Positions 8,453 to 17,950 are shown, numbered from the stretch's first letter. The stretch: DNA of 64,000 bases from Actinopolyspora biskrensis (GCF_013408175.1 NZ_JACBYW010000002.1:496001-560000), one strand, 5' to 3'. Notes: a model not told the origin generated them from the sequence alone. Translations and numbers: made by a program.

Positions 8453-11400
8453 GTGTCGACGAGTTGGCGTCCGCTGCATTGTGAGTTCGAGCTTTGGGCG
8501 GCCGAGTACCCCGATCGCATCGCTGTCACCGAGGAGAGCGGATCCGTTTCCTACGGCGAGCTGAACCGGATGGCCAACAGGCTCGCCCACCGACTCTCAC
8601 GTGCGGGGGCGGGACCGGGACGCCTGGTTGGTGTCCTGGCCGAACGCGGTAGTGGTCTGATCACGGCACTGCTCGCCGTGCTCAAGACCGCGAGTGGTTA
8701 TGTCCCCCTCGATCCTGTCCACCCTCCGCAGCGGATCCGGTGGTTGATCGAGGAGTGCGGAACGGGTCTGGTGGTGGGGTCGAATCGATATCGGGACACG
8801 GTTCGGGAGGACCGGACGGAATTCGTGCCTCTGGACGATCGCGACCTTCTGGCGGAGGACGAGCACGATCCGAACACGGTTCCCGGTCCGGGCTCTTCCA
8901 TGTATGTGATCCACACTTCGGGGTCGACCGGAAAACCCAAGGGGGTGGACGTCCCGCACTCGAATCCGGTGCGGCTCTTCGCGCACACCCGGGACAAAAT
9001 GGGGATCACCTCCTCGGACGTCTGGACGGCTTTCCACTCGCACGCCTTCGATTTCTCGGTCTGGGAAATGTGGGGAGCACTCGCTCACGGGGGACGCCTG
9101 GTGATCGTGCCGCACGAATTAACCCGTGACCCGGAGCTTTTCTGGGCACAGCTGTTGCGCGAGCGGGTTACCGTGCTCAACCAGACCCCCACTGCCTTCG
9201 CACGTTTGATCGATGCGGCGCTTCGGGAGGGTTTTCCCCAGAACGCGCTGCGGCTGGTCGTTTTCGGAGGAGAAGAGCTCACTCCGGAGCTGCTGGGGCC
9301 CTGGTTCGAGGCTTATGGTGATGAGCGTCCGCGACTGGTGAACATGTACGGGATCACCGAAGCGACCGTTCACGTAACCTTCCGCCCGCTCGACGTGCAC
9401 GACGTCGAAGCCTCGGAGAGCCCCCTCGGGACTCCGCTCGATGACCTGGTACTGAGACTGCTCGACCAGGAACTCCGACCCGTGCAGTGCGGAGAGACCG
9501 GGGAGTTGTACGTGGGTGGAGAGGGAATCGCGCGCGGCTACTTGGGACGACCAGCGCTGACGGCGGAGCGGTTCCTTCCGGATCCCTACGGCTCCCCGGG
9601 AAGCCGGCTGTACAGAACGGGGGATCTGGCCCGGAGACGACCGGACGGCGACCTGGTGTTCCGGGGAAGAGCGGACCGGCAGGTCCAGTTGCGCGGGTTC
9701 CGGGTGGAACCCGGTGAGATCGAAACCGCTCTGAGGGAACTTCTCGAAGTTTCGAGGGCCGCGGTGGTGGCACGCGAGGATCCCCGTGGGGACCTCGCTC
9801 TGATCGGTTATGTGGTTCCGGCCGAAGGGGTCGGAATCGAACCGCGCGAAGTTCGGTCCCGTCTGTCCCGACGGCTGCCGTCCTACATGCTGCCCACCGC
9901 CGTGCTCACGGTCGACAGTCTTCCCATGACGGTTCAGCACAAGTTGGACGTGGACGCGCTGCCGTTGCCGTGGTCCGGCGCGGGAAAACCGCCGAGTTCG
10001 GGGGGTCTCGGTGACCACGACGCGTCCACAAGGGCTCTGGCCGAAGTGATGGCCGAGGTGCTGGACCTTTCCGCGGTGGACCCGGACGACGACTTCTTCG
10101 CTCTCGGTGGTGATTCCATTCGCGCGGCTCGATTGGTGGGGCTCGCGAGACAGCGAGGGGTGGAGTTGGGCGTCACAGATGTCTACACTCGCCCCACGGC
10201 CCGACGGTTGACAACGAGTGATCCCCTTCCCGCCCCAGGGGATGGCTCCCTCGCGGAGGAGAGCACGAAGACCCCCGCACTCTCCAGTGGTCAGCAGGGG
10301 ATTCTCTATGAGTGCGAGCTGATCGACGATCCGACCCTGTACAGGGTGCTCGTCGCGGTACAGCTGAGCGGACGTATGGATGTCGCCGCGCTGAAGAGGG
10401 CGTTGGCGGACATGGTGGAACGTCACGAGGTGCTCAACGGGTTCTTCGAGCTCGACGAACAGGGGACGTTCCGGTGGTGTGCTTCCCCGTGCCCCCGCAT
10501 CCCGGTGTCGGTTTCATTCGGTGTGGGGCGAGGAGAGGACTTCCGCGCGCGCCTGGTCCGGGAATGGGAGAGGAAGTGGTCCGGACACGTCACACGGGAT
10601 CGAGCCCCACCGTTGCACTGCCACGTACTTCCACGGTTCGACGGGGACTGGTATCTGGCACTGGTCGTGCACCACGCTTTGCTCGACGGATGGAGCACGG
10701 CCGTCCTGGGGACGGAACTGTTGCACAGCTACCGGGTGCACATCGGGGAGACGGAGGAACAGCTGCCAGAGGTGTTCTCACCGAGTCCCTGGGAACACGT
10801 CGAGAGAGAACGAAGAGCTGGGAAGGACGAGCGGACCCGTCATTTCTGGGAGCAACGTCTGCCCCGGCTCGATCCCGGCCCTCCGCCTCCGGGAGGCGGT
10901 GATGTCGGAACCGCTGGTTCCCCTGCGGAGGCGGCGATGGAACTGGACTCGGCCACTGACGGCACCGTGCGAAGCATAGCCGCCCGTCTCTCGGTTCCTC
11001 CGAAAACCGTTTACCTGGCTGCGGGGTTGTGGGTAACGGCGGCGTTGACGGGACATCCGAGCCCGGTGATCGGTACCGCCACCCACATGCGTCCGGAAAG
11101 TCGGGACGGCGACCGGCTTCTGGGGATGTTCCTCAACGTGCTCCCCGTTGGGGTGTCTCTCGCGGAGAGCACCAGATGGGAGGAATTGATCTGCGAGGTT
11201 TTCGAGCAGGAGGTGTCGTTGCTGCCCCACCGCTGGATGCCGCTGGCGGATCTGGTTTCCAGGAAGGGAAGCGATTTGTTCCACGTTGTGCTCAATTACA
11301 CTGACTTCCGCGTTCTGGGTGGTTCGGATGGGGTCGATCCTCGTGAGCGCGGTTGGACTTTCGTGAACAGGACCAACTTCCCCCTGTTTATCGAGGTGCA

Positions 11401-11572
11401 GCACGGCCCGATCGATGACTCCACCGTCGTGACCGCACGATCCGGTATGACCTCTTCCGTGTCGCTGTCCACTGTGCGAAAGGCGCAGAGGCTGATGCGT
11501 GAGGCGCTTTTTTCGATATTTTCGGATCCCGAGGGGGAGATTCCCGAGGTACCCAGCTCGGGCGAGCACTGA
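8453..11572 (+). CDS. NRPS module A-PCP-C, adenylation domain predicted threonine-specific
   Basis: A 1039-aa protein with three domains in the order adenylation (about 1-510), carrier (about 520-590, Ser in LGGDSI) and condensation (about 610-1030, HHALLDG matching HHxxxDG). The A domain has HTSGSTGKPKG, FDFSVWE, YGITE and YRTGD. Aligned to GrsA the code reads D-F-W-N-V-G-M-V-H-K, one conservative change from the known threonine code DFWNIGMVHK. No condensation or acyl-loading domain precedes it, so it looks like the starter module with a free amino group. Its C-terminal C domain would pass threonine to the A-PCP protein encoded on the other strand. The start is the GTG at 8453, preceded by GGGAGGGAAGAG. 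An upstream in-frame start at 8339 would lie inside the preceding gene and is rejected. Confidence 0.92.
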   Translation: MSTSWRPLHCEFELWAAEYPDRIAVTEESGSVSYGELNRMANRLAHRLSRAGAGPGRLVGVLAERGSGLITALLAVLKTASGYVPLDPVHPPQRIRWLIEECGTGLVVGSNRYRDTVREDRTEFVPLDDRDLLAEDEHDPNTVPGPGSSMYVIHTSGSTGKPKGVDVPHSNPVRLFAHTRDKMGITSSDVWTAFHSHAFDFSVWEMWGALAHGGRLVIVPHELTRDPELFWAQLLRERVTVLNQTPTAFARLIDAALREGFPQNALRLVVFGGEELTPELLGPWFEAYGDERPRLVNMYGITEATVHVTFRPLDVHDVEASESPLGTPLDDLVLRLLDQELRPVQCGETGELYVGGEGIARGYLGRPALTAERFLPDPYGSPGSRLYRTGDLARRRPDGDLVFRGRADRQVQLRGFRVEPGEIETALRELLEVSRAAVVAREDPRGDLALIGYVVPAEGVGIEPREVRSRLSRRLPSYMLPTAVLTVDSLPMTVQHKLDVDALPLPWSGAGKPPSSGGLGDHDASTRALAEVMAEVLDLSAVDPDDDFFALGGDSIRAARLVGLARQRGVELGVTDVYTRPTARRLTTSDPLPAPGDGSLAEESTKTPALSSGQQGILYECELIDDPTLYRVLVAVQLSGRMDVAALKRALADMVERHEVLNGFFELDEQGTFRWCASPCPRIPVSVSFGVGRGEDFRARLVREWERKWSGHVTRDRAPPLHCHVLPRFDGDWYLALVVHHALLDGWSTAVLGTELLHSYRVHIGETEEQLPEVFSPSPWEHVERERRAGKDERTRHFWEQRLPRLDPGPPPPGGGDVGTAGSPAEAAMELDSATDGTVRSIAARLSVPPKTVYLAAGLWVTAALTGHPSPVIGTATHMRPESRDGDRLLGMFLNVLPVGVSLAESTRWEELICEVFEQEVSLLPHRWMPLADLVSRKGSDLFHVVLNYTDFRVLGGSDGVDPRERGWTFVNRTNFPLFIEVQHGPIDDSTVVTARSGMTSSVSLSTVRKAQRLMREALFSIFSDPEGEIPEVPSSGEH

Positions 11573-11587
11573 TCGAGAGGATGAACC

Positions 11588-11776
11588 GTGTCGGATTATT
11601 CTGCCGGACAGCGTTATTTGGTGGTCGTCAACAACCGGGGCCAGCACTCCATCTGGAGATGCGATCGACGGGTTCCCCCGGGATGGATGTCCGCGAGTTT
11701 CGACGGAACCAGGGAAGAGTGTTTGGACTACATCGATCGTTCCTGGGCTGACATGAGGTCTCCCCGGTCTGCTTGA
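11588..11776 (+). CDS. MbtH-like NRPS accessory protein (short form)
   Basis: A 62-aa protein with the MbtH core: YLVVVNNRGQHSIW, then VPPGW, then ECLDYIDRSWADMR, keeping the conserved tryptophans. MbtH proteins bind adenylation domains and help them fold and activate amino acids, so its partners should be the two A domains here. It lacks the usual NPFDD-type N-terminus and begins SDYSAGQRY instead, which makes it shorter than most. The GTG at 11588 is preceded by GAGAGGA and lies 15 bases after the NRPS stop, so it is translated from the same mRNA. An ATG at 11581 is out of frame. Confidence 0.9.
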   Translation: MSDYSAGQRYLVVVNNRGQHSIWRCDRRVPPGWMSASFDGTREECLDYIDRSWADMRSPRSA

Positions 11777-11809
11777 GCGCGATCGTGCCGGTCGAAACAT
11801 TCCTGAAGA

Positions 11810-11853
11810 GCCCGGAGCGGTTCCGTACCCGCTCGCCGGAACCGTCTCCGGGC
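11810..11853. terminator. Hairpin terminator between MbtH-like gene and katE
   Basis: Arms GCCCGGAGCGGTTCC (11810-11824) and GGAACCGTCTCCGGGC (11838-11853) pair over about 15 bp with a one-base bulge and a 13-nt loop. It sits between convergent genes and marks the right edge of the NRPS locus. Confidence 0.65.
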
Positions 11854-11884
11854 CATAGGTGTGTACTTCTTCACCATCAGTCGT

Positions 11885-13999
11885 TCAGGCGGGAATGCCC
11901 GCGGTGTCCCTGCTCCACACCCGGTGGCCCGCGAGTGTCTCGGCGAAGTCGGAGAGGAAGCCCCAGGGCAGTGATCCGCCGGTCTCCGCGACCGTGACCA
12001 CTCCGCTGTCGGTGACCACGTCCTGCCCCTCGGCGTACCTCACGTCGATGCCCGCTTTGCGAAGCAGTGTCGTGCCCTCCCCGCTCGCGGCGACCGGTTT
12101 GGCGTGCTTGTAGGCCTCGGCCGCGAAGTGCACGGCATAGCCGTCCGCGTTCAGGGTCTCGACGCTCGCGGAGCCTCCCGGCACGACCACGGCGTCGTAG
12201 AGCACCGAAGCCACCGTGTTGACGGCCCTGTCCACGGGGACCTCGGTGGAGTTGGAGGACTGCAGCGTTCCCTCCCGCGGAGCCAGTATCTCCGCGACGG
12301 CGCTCCGCTCGGCGAGGTAGCGACGTATCTGGTCGACCTCTTCGGCGTGCACCCCGTCGGCAGCCAGCAGCGCCACTTTCCTGGTCGCGATGGAGTCGGT
12401 CGCCGAGTTCGCCTGACTCAGCGCGGGAGAGCTTCCTCCGTGGTTGGTGACCGCGGGGGAAGCGGGAGGGGTCACGCCGATTCCGGTGGCCACGCGGGTC
12501 GCCAGATCGTGGTCGACATGGTTCAGGTGGTCGACCGTGCGTTCCCGTATGTGCTTGTGCTCCACCTTGTTCAGCTCGAAGCGGAAAGCGGCGACGATGT
12601 GCTCCTGCTCCCAGACGGCCATGCTGTTCCAGAAAAGCGTCGCCTGGCTGTAGTGGTCCTGGAAGCTCTCGCTGCGTTTGCGGATCTTGGAGCCCTCGAC
12701 CTTTTCCTGGTAATGGGAGAAAGCGCCGTTGTCGGTTCCGGCCAGGGCGGGGCACCCCCCGGATATGCTGTTGTCGTAGTAGCTGGTTTGCCCCCGGTGG
12801 ATGCGCATCTGGTTGAAGCCGTCCCGCTGGTTGTTGCTCACTTCGGCGACCGGGCGGTTGATCGGTATTTGCGCGAAGTTCGGCCCACCGAGCCGGATGA
12901 GCTGCGTGTCCAGGTAGGAGAAATTGCGCGCCTGCAGCAGGGGATCGTTCGTGAAGTCGATTCCGGGGACCACGTTCGCCGTGTGGAAGGCGATCTGCTC
13001 CGTTTCGGCGAAGAAGTTGTCCGGATTCTTGTCCAGAGCCATCTTGCCGACCGGCTGCACGGGAACCTGCTCCTCCGGGATTATTTTGGTCGGGTCCAGC
13101 AGGTCGAAGTCGAAGTCGAACTCCTTCGACTCGTCGACGAGTTGCACACCGAGTTCCCACTCGGGGTAGTTGCCGGCCGCGATGGCCTCCCAGAGGTCTC
13201 CGCGGTTGAAATCGGGGTCCTTGCCCGCGGCCTTCTGGGCCTCGTCCCACACCAGCGAGTGCGTGCCCAGGACCGGTTTCCAGTGGAACTTGACGAAGGT
13301 TCCCCTGCCCGCCGAGTTGACCAGGCGGAAGGTGTGCACCCCGAAGCCCTGCATCATGCGGTAGCTGCGCGGAATGGCGCGGTCCGACATCAGCCACATC
13401 ATCATGTGCATGGTCTCGGGCTGCAGCGAGACGAAGTCCCACAGCGTGTCGTGGGCCGAGGCGCCCTGGGGGATCTCGTTGTGCGGTTCCGGCTTGACGG
13501 CGTGCACGAAGTCGGGGAATTTTATCCCGTCCTGGATGAAGAAGACGGGCATGTTGTTGCCGACCAGGTCGTAGTTCCCCCGGTCGGTGTAGAACTTCGT
13601 GGCGAATCCGCGTACGTCGCGCACGGTGTCGTTGGATCCCCTGGAGCCCTGAACCGTCGAGAAGCGGACGAAAACCGGTGTCCTCTTCTGCGGGTCGGTC
13701 AGGAAGTCGGCGGTGGTGTAGTCGGCCAGCCAGTCGTCGTACGGCCGGAAATGCCCGTACGCCCCGGAGCCCCTGGCGTGTACGACCCGCTCGGGAATTC
13801 GTTCGTGGTCGAAGTGAGTGATCTTCTCCCTGGCGTGGAAGTCCTCCAGCAGGGTCGGGCCACGTTCGCCGACCGTCACCGAGTCGTCGGTGTGGTCCAC
13901 CCGGACGCCCTGCTGAGTGGTCAGGTAGCTGTCGTGCGGATCCTCGCGGACGTGGTCGAGCTGGCTCTGCTTGTCGTCCTGTTGATCCTGTGACGCCAT
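11885..13999 (-). CDS. katE: Large-subunit catalase (HPII/KatE type) with C-terminal flavodoxin-like domain
   Basis: A 704-aa haem catalase of clade 2, which breaks hydrogen peroxide down to water and oxygen. The distal His74 lies in [11 protein letters not shown] and Asn148 in [10 protein letters not shown]. The haem-ligand Tyr lies in [13 protein letters not shown]. The long C-terminal part (from about residue 550) has the fold seen in class I glutaminases/PfpI proteins, with [10 protein letters not shown] and VVPGG segments; in HPII enzymes it stabilises the tetramer. The ATG at 13999 is preceded by GGAGGTAACC, a strong ribosome site. It is monocistronic, with no OxyR- or FurA-type neighbour. 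Confidence 0.95.
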   Translation of the reverse strand: MASQDQQDDKQSQLDHVREDPHDSYLTTQQGVRVDHTDDSVTVGERGPTLLEDFHAREKITHFDHERIPERVVHARGSGAYGHFRPYDDWLADYTTADFLTDPQKRTPVFVRFSTVQGSRGSNDTVRDVRGFATKFYTDRGNYDLVGNNMPVFFIQDGIKFPDFVHAVKPEPHNEIPQGASAHDTLWDFVSLQPETMHMMMWLMSDRAIPRSYRMMQGFGVHTFRLVNSAGRGTFVKFHWKPVLGTHSLVWDEAQKAAGKDPDFNRGDLWEAIAAGNYPEWELGVQLVDESKEFDFDFDLLDPTKIIPEEQVPVQPVGKMALDKNPDNFFAETEQIAFHTANVVPGIDFTNDPLLQARNFSYLDTQLIRLGGPNFAQIPINRPVAEVSNNQRDGFNQMRIHRGQTSYYDNSISGGCPALAGTDNGAFSHYQEKVEGSKIRKRSESFQDHYSQATLFWNSMAVWEQEHIVAAFRFELNKVEHKHIRERTVDHLNHVDHDLATRVATGIGVTPPASPAVTNHGGSSPALSQANSATDSIATRKVALLAADGVHAEEVDQIRRYLAERSAVAEILAPREGTLQSSNSTEVPVDRAVNTVASVLYDAVVVPGGSASVETLNADGYAVHFAAEAYKHAKPVAASGEGTTLLRKAGIDVRYAEGQDVVTDSGVVTVAETGGSLPWGFLSDFAETLAGHRVWSRDTAGIPA

Positions 14000-14205
14000 G
14001 GTTACCTCCGAACGCGGACAGTCTGCGTCGGCAGGGTTCCCGGTTGGCTCACCGACTATGCGTGCTCGTTCGGATTCGTTCCGTTCGTTGCCCCGTTCGC
14101 GTTCCGCGCCAGCCGGTCGCGCGGGTCCGGGACGGAACGCGCCGTGCCCGGGAGAACCGGTAAGGACTTCGCCCGGTGCGAGGGCGACCGGTTCCCGACG
14201 AGGGG

Positions 14206-14239
14206 ACGGCGTGCCCCGGAGCGGACCGGGACACGCCGT
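14206..14239. terminator. Hairpin downstream of the GH20 gene
   Basis: Arms ACGGCGTGCCCCGG (14206-14219) and CCGGGACACGCCGT (14226-14239) pair over 14 bp with one mismatch and a 6-nt loop, 22 bases beyond the stop of the leftward gene. The rest of 14000-14260 carries only the katE leader. Confidence 0.6.
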
Positions 14240-14260
14240 GCGGGGGTCTTCGCCGCTCGA

Positions 14261-15907
14261 TCAGTCCTCGGGCCAGGGGATCTGTTCCGAACGGTAGAAA
14301 TCGATGCCCTGCTCCTGCCAGCTCGCCGCCTGACCGGCCAGGCGTTCCCGGAAGGAGGACCAGTCGTGCTTGGACTGCGGGGACCATCCCAGCTCGGCGA
14401 TCGCGGGCAGCCGGGGGAAGGCCATGAACTCGATCTCGTTCGACGTGGTCAGCGTTTCGCTCCACAGCGGAGCCTCGACTCCGGCGATCGCCTCTTCGGG
14501 AACCGAGTTCATATGTGAGCCCGGACGCCAGTCGTAGGACTCGCGGACCGTGGTCGGCCCGGCCCAGTCCAGACCGAGCTCGGTCTCCTCGTTGTACTTC
14601 TGGTCCAGGTAACTCCTGTTGGCGGGGGAGAGCAGGATCTCGTTCCCGCGCTCGGCGGCTTTCGAGACCTCTTCGTTGGAGTTCGAGGTGCCCCAGTACT
14701 GCACCATCGCGTCCGAGGAGGGTTCGGCCTTGGCGTACTCGTGCCAGCCCAGCGGGGTCTTGCCGTACTTCTCCACGATCGGCAGCACTCGGGACATGAA
14801 GTGCCGGTAGCCCTCCTCGGTGGTCGAGTCGGCCTCGTCACCGCCGATGTGCAGGTACCGGCCGGGAGTCATCGCGGCCACCTCGCGGATGACGTCGTCG
14901 ACGAACCGGTAGGTGACCTCCTTGTCCACGCACAGCGAGCTGAAACCGACCTCGATGCCGGTGTAGAGCGGCGGTGCCTGCCCGTCGCAGTTCAGCTCGG
15001 CGTAGGAGGACAGTGCCGCGTTCGTGTGCCCGGGCAGGTCGATTTCGGGGACGATGGTGATGTTGCGCGTGCTCGCGTAGTCGACGATTTCGGCGTATTC
15101 CCGTTTGGTGTAGTAGCCGCCGTCACCACCACCGACCTCGGTGCTGCCCCCGTGGGTGGTCAGCTTGGGCCAGTCGTCGATCTGGATGCGCCAGCCCTGG
15201 TCGTCGGTCAGGTGCAGATGCAAGTAATTGATCTTGTACTGCGCGATCTGGTCGATGTAGCTTTTGACCTGCTCGACCTCGAAGAAGTGCCGTGCGACGT
15301 CCAACATCGCCGAGCGGTGCTCGAAGCGGGGCTTGTCCACTATCTCACCGGCCGGCACTTTCCACGGTCCGTGCCGTGGGGAACCGCTCTCGGCCTCGGC
15401 GGGCAACAGCTGCCGCAGGGTCTGGACTCCGTGGAACAGCCCCTCCGAGGTGGTCGCGTGGATCGTCAGCCGCTCCTTGTCCACGTCCATCCGGTAGCCG
15501 GAGTCACCGAGGCGCTGCTCGGATCCGTCCAAGCTCAGCACCATGTCGCCCCGCCCGGGGCTGCCCCGGTTTATCAGCAGTCCGTACCCCGTGGAGGGGC
15601 GTAACTGCTGTTGGAGGTAACGGGCCACGCGATCCGCTTCCGCGTTGCCGCGGGGTGCGTGGATACCGGTGTTCCACTTTACGCGGAATTTCGCGCCGCG
15701 CTCCGGTTCCACCGAGGTGGGGGCCGGGATCACGTCGCTCAGTGCGGAGGCGGTCTTGTCGGCGCCGTGGTCCTCCGCCTGGGGAGCGGAGGGCTGGGAA
15801 GCGGCGGCGGAGACGGTGCCGCAGGCCAGCGTCACAGTGGTGGCCAGGGCGAGCGCCGCCGGGAGTCTGCTGTACGGGCTCCGGGTGCTTTCCCGAGTGC
15901 GTTTCAT
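14261..15907 (-). CDS. Secreted GH20 beta-N-acetylhexosaminidase
   Basis: A 548-aa exported glycoside hydrolase that removes terminal GlcNAc, most likely from chitin oligomers. The N-terminus has basic residues, then a hydrophobic stretch (ALALATTVTLACGTVSAAA), a Sec signal with probable cleavage near ASQ; a Cys in it makes a poor lipobox. A GH20b-like domain at about 60-180 leads into the catalytic barrel, with LHLHLTDDQGWRIQI and the diagnostic HIGGDEAD, whose Asp-Glu pair is the substrate-assisted catalytic centre. An upstream TTG at 15955 is in frame but lies inside the operator, so the ATG at 15907 is preferred, with GAGAGG upstream. A DasR-like operator in the leader suggests control by GlcNAc-6-phosphate. 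Confidence 0.93.
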   Translation of the reverse strand: MKRTRESTRSPYSRLPAALALATTVTLACGTVSAAASQPSAPQAEDHGADKTASALSDVIPAPTSVEPERGAKFRVKWNTGIHAPRGNAEADRVARYLQQQLRPSTGYGLLINRGSPGRGDMVLSLDGSEQRLGDSGYRMDVDKERLTIHATTSEGLFHGVQTLRQLLPAEAESGSPRHGPWKVPAGEIVDKPRFEHRSAMLDVARHFFEVEQVKSYIDQIAQYKINYLHLHLTDDQGWRIQIDDWPKLTTHGGSTEVGGGDGGYYTKREYAEIVDYASTRNITIVPEIDLPGHTNAALSSYAELNCDGQAPPLYTGIEVGFSSLCVDKEVTYRFVDDVIREVAAMTPGRYLHIGGDEADSTTEEGYRHFMSRVLPIVEKYGKTPLGWHEYAKAEPSSDAMVQYWGTSNSNEEVSKAAERGNEILLSPANRSYLDQKYNEETELGLDWAGPTTVRESYDWRPGSHMNSVPEEAIAGVEAPLWSETLTTSNEIEFMAFPRLPAIAELGWSPQSKHDWSSFRERLAGQAASWQEQGIDFYRSEQIPWPED

Positions 15908-15941
15908 GCTGGTCTGTACCTCTCGTCGGAAACGGTGGAAT

Positions 15942-15955
15942 AAGGTATAGACCAA
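15942..15955. promoter_or_regulatory. DasR-like (dre) operator upstream of the hexosaminidase gene
   Basis: The sequence AAGGTATAGACCAA, read on the gene strand as TTGGTCTATACCTT, is close to the DasR/NagR-type GntR operator AGTGGTCTAGACCACT. The GGTCTAnACC core is intact with one base off symmetry. It lies 35-48 bases before the start codon, where a repressor would block transcription. DasR controls chitin and GlcNAc genes in streptomycetes, and the target fits. Confidence 0.75.
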
Positions 15956-16142
15956 AATTGCGGGTGGGGTATATCACCTGTTCGGAGTATGCGTGTTCCC
16001 GCGAAAGCACTCGGCCCCCGTCGCTGCGGGCAGCGACGGGGGCCGAGTGCGGCTGCTCGAGGCCGGGCACCCGCTCGAGGGAGGGGCGGTTGCACCGAGG
16101 TCCCGCGGCGGAGCCTTGCTCGACAACCGAGTTGACGGGTTC

Positions 16143-17891
16143 CTACCGGGCCTGGGCGGCCGAGAGGGGCTCCTCCTGCTCCGGGGTCTCCTCGGTCAGG
16201 TCGTTGCCCCACCGCGTGCGTTCCGGAGTGTCCGGCTCCAGCGCGGCCATCGGAACCGGAGCGTTCTTGCGTCGCGTTATCGCGGACACCACCAGTATGG
16301 TCACGAGCGAAGCGACCATCGCCACCGTGCGGAACGGGAACTGCACCGCCCCGTCCTCGTACCAGGGCCAGGGCAGGAACGGTGCGAGCCCGAAGAGGTC
16401 CTCACCGGCCGAGAGCCGCAGGAACACCGCGACCACGAAGCCGGACACGGCACCGATGCGATTGGCCCACGGCACGAACAGGGCGCACACCAGCAGCGGG
16501 AAGAGCATCACGAAGATCAGGTCGCTGGCCAGGTACCACAGGTCGTAGACACTGCTGGCCTGCAGCGCCATCAGGGTCGCCGCGGCGCCGATGATCACGA
16601 TCAGCCTGCGGATCACCTTCTGCACCTGGTCGGCCCCCGCCCGCGGGCTCAGCAGACGTCGGTAGACGTTCCACCCGGTCAGGGAGGAGGCCGAGAGCAC
16701 GGAGGAATCGACGCTGGACATCACGGCGGCGGCGAGCACTCCGAGTCCGAGCGCCGCTACCCCCGTCGGCAGCAGGTAGCGCAGCACGTAGGGCAACACC
16801 ATGGAGGGGTTGTCCAGCGGAGGCGCTCCTTCGGCCTGGAAGTTGGCCGCCGTGGCGATGACGCCGATGAGCACCGGCGGAATGGCCGCGAGCACGCACA
16901 TCACGCTCGCGCCGACCGACAACCTGCGGGCGTTCTTCGGGCTGCTGGAGGAGAGCACCCGCTGGAAGTACACCTGCCACGGGATGCCACCCAGCACCAA
17001 CGCGAGCCCGGAGTCCCACCAGTTCCAGTAGGCGTGACCCCAGCCGGGGTCGTCCCAGCCGGTCAACGGCGGGAACAGCGAGGCGTAGGACTCGAAGTCG
17101 AAGTTGGCCGGGTACGAGCTCCACGCCTCTCCCAGGCCGCCTACGGCCGAAGCGGCGAACGGCACGGCGACGATCAGCCCGATGAAGATGAGCACGACCT
17201 GGACGACATCGGTGATGGCGACCGACCACATGCCGCCGACAACGGTGTAGGCGATCGCGATGATCGCGGACAGGACGATCGAGATCGTGAAGTCGAGACC
17301 GATGATGGTCCCGAACGTGGTGCCCAGAGCGGTGAGGATGGCGCCGGTCCAGAAGACCTCGCCCAGGATGGCCGGGATCGAGCCGAGTCCCGCGACGTGT
17401 TTGCCGAACCTGATGTCGATGGGGTCCAGCATCGTGGTGAACCGGCCGCGCCGCATCTTCTTCGCGAAGAACATGCCTCCGATGAGCAGGCTCAACGCGT
17501 ATCCCCACGGGGCCTGCGCCCAGGCCATGCCGGTGCTGAACGTGCTCTCGGCGGTGCCGCTGATGTAACCGCCGCCGACCCAGGTCGCCGTCATCGTGAA
17601 CACGCCGATCCACAGCGGCATGTTGCGGCCGGCGACCATCGTGTCGCCCAGCCCGCCTCCGCGTCGGGCGGCCACGAAAGCACCCAGCCAGTAGAACAAT
17701 GCGTAGAACACCAGCATGGCGATCAGCCCTGGCCAGGAAACATTCGGTTCCGCGATGGCCACGTAGCCGAGCGCGAAAGCCAGAACGACCGCGAAGATAC
17801 CGATCTTCAGCATGCCGCTTTTGCCGCGCCGGGCAGCGGATGGTCGGGTGCTGTCGTCACCGTTCGTACGTGTTTCGGCAGGCACGTTCAT
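16143..17891 (-). CDS. Sodium:solute symporter resembling high-affinity choline transporters (CHT/SLC5A7)
   Basis: A 582-aa membrane protein of the SSS family with about 13 helices. Several stretches follow the animal choline transporter closely from memory: GGGYISGTAE, AWAQAPWGYALSL, GGMFFAKKMR, TMLDPIDIRFGK, GGIPWQVYFQRVLSSSS and AAVMSSVDSSVLSASS. This predicts sodium-coupled uptake of choline or a related quaternary amine, probably as an osmolyte or precursor. The N-terminal 25 residues and the C-terminal tail are charged and cytoplasmic. The start is uncertain: GGAAGG abuts the ATG at 17891, so the GTG two codons later (17885) has the better spacing. An inverted repeat about 60 bases upstream may be its operator. 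No choline oxidation gene is adjacent. Confidence 0.85.
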   Translation of the reverse strand: MNVPAETRTNGDDSTRPSAARRGKSGMLKIGIFAVVLAFALGYVAIAEPNVSWPGLIAMLVFYALFYWLGAFVAARRGGGLGDTMVAGRNMPLWIGVFTMTATWVGGGYISGTAESTFSTGMAWAQAPWGYALSLLIGGMFFAKKMRRGRFTTMLDPIDIRFGKHVAGLGSIPAILGEVFWTGAILTALGTTFGTIIGLDFTISIVLSAIIAIAYTVVGGMWSVAITDVVQVVLIFIGLIVAVPFAASAVGGLGEAWSSYPANFDFESYASLFPPLTGWDDPGWGHAYWNWWDSGLALVLGGIPWQVYFQRVLSSSSPKNARRLSVGASVMCVLAAIPPVLIGVIATAANFQAEGAPPLDNPSMVLPYVLRYLLPTGVAALGLGVLAAAVMSSVDSSVLSASSLTGWNVYRRLLSPRAGADQVQKVIRRLIVIIGAAATLMALQASSVYDLWYLASDLIFVMLFPLLVCALFVPWANRIGAVSGFVVAVFLRLSAGEDLFGLAPFLPWPWYEDGAVQFPFRTVAMVASLVTILVVSAITRRKNAPVPMAALEPDTPERTRWGNDLTEETPEQEEPLSAAQAR

Positions 17892-17950
17892 CCTTCCGTG
17901 TCGCTGTCAGAACGATTCGGAACCATAGCCAGAAATCGCTGAGATGTACA

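Noticed and set aside
2061-11776. An epoxyketone-type proteasome inhibitor pathway.
   Set aside because: The NRPS-PKS logic is similar, but the acyl-CoA dehydrogenase and methyltransferase needed for the epoxyketone are absent.
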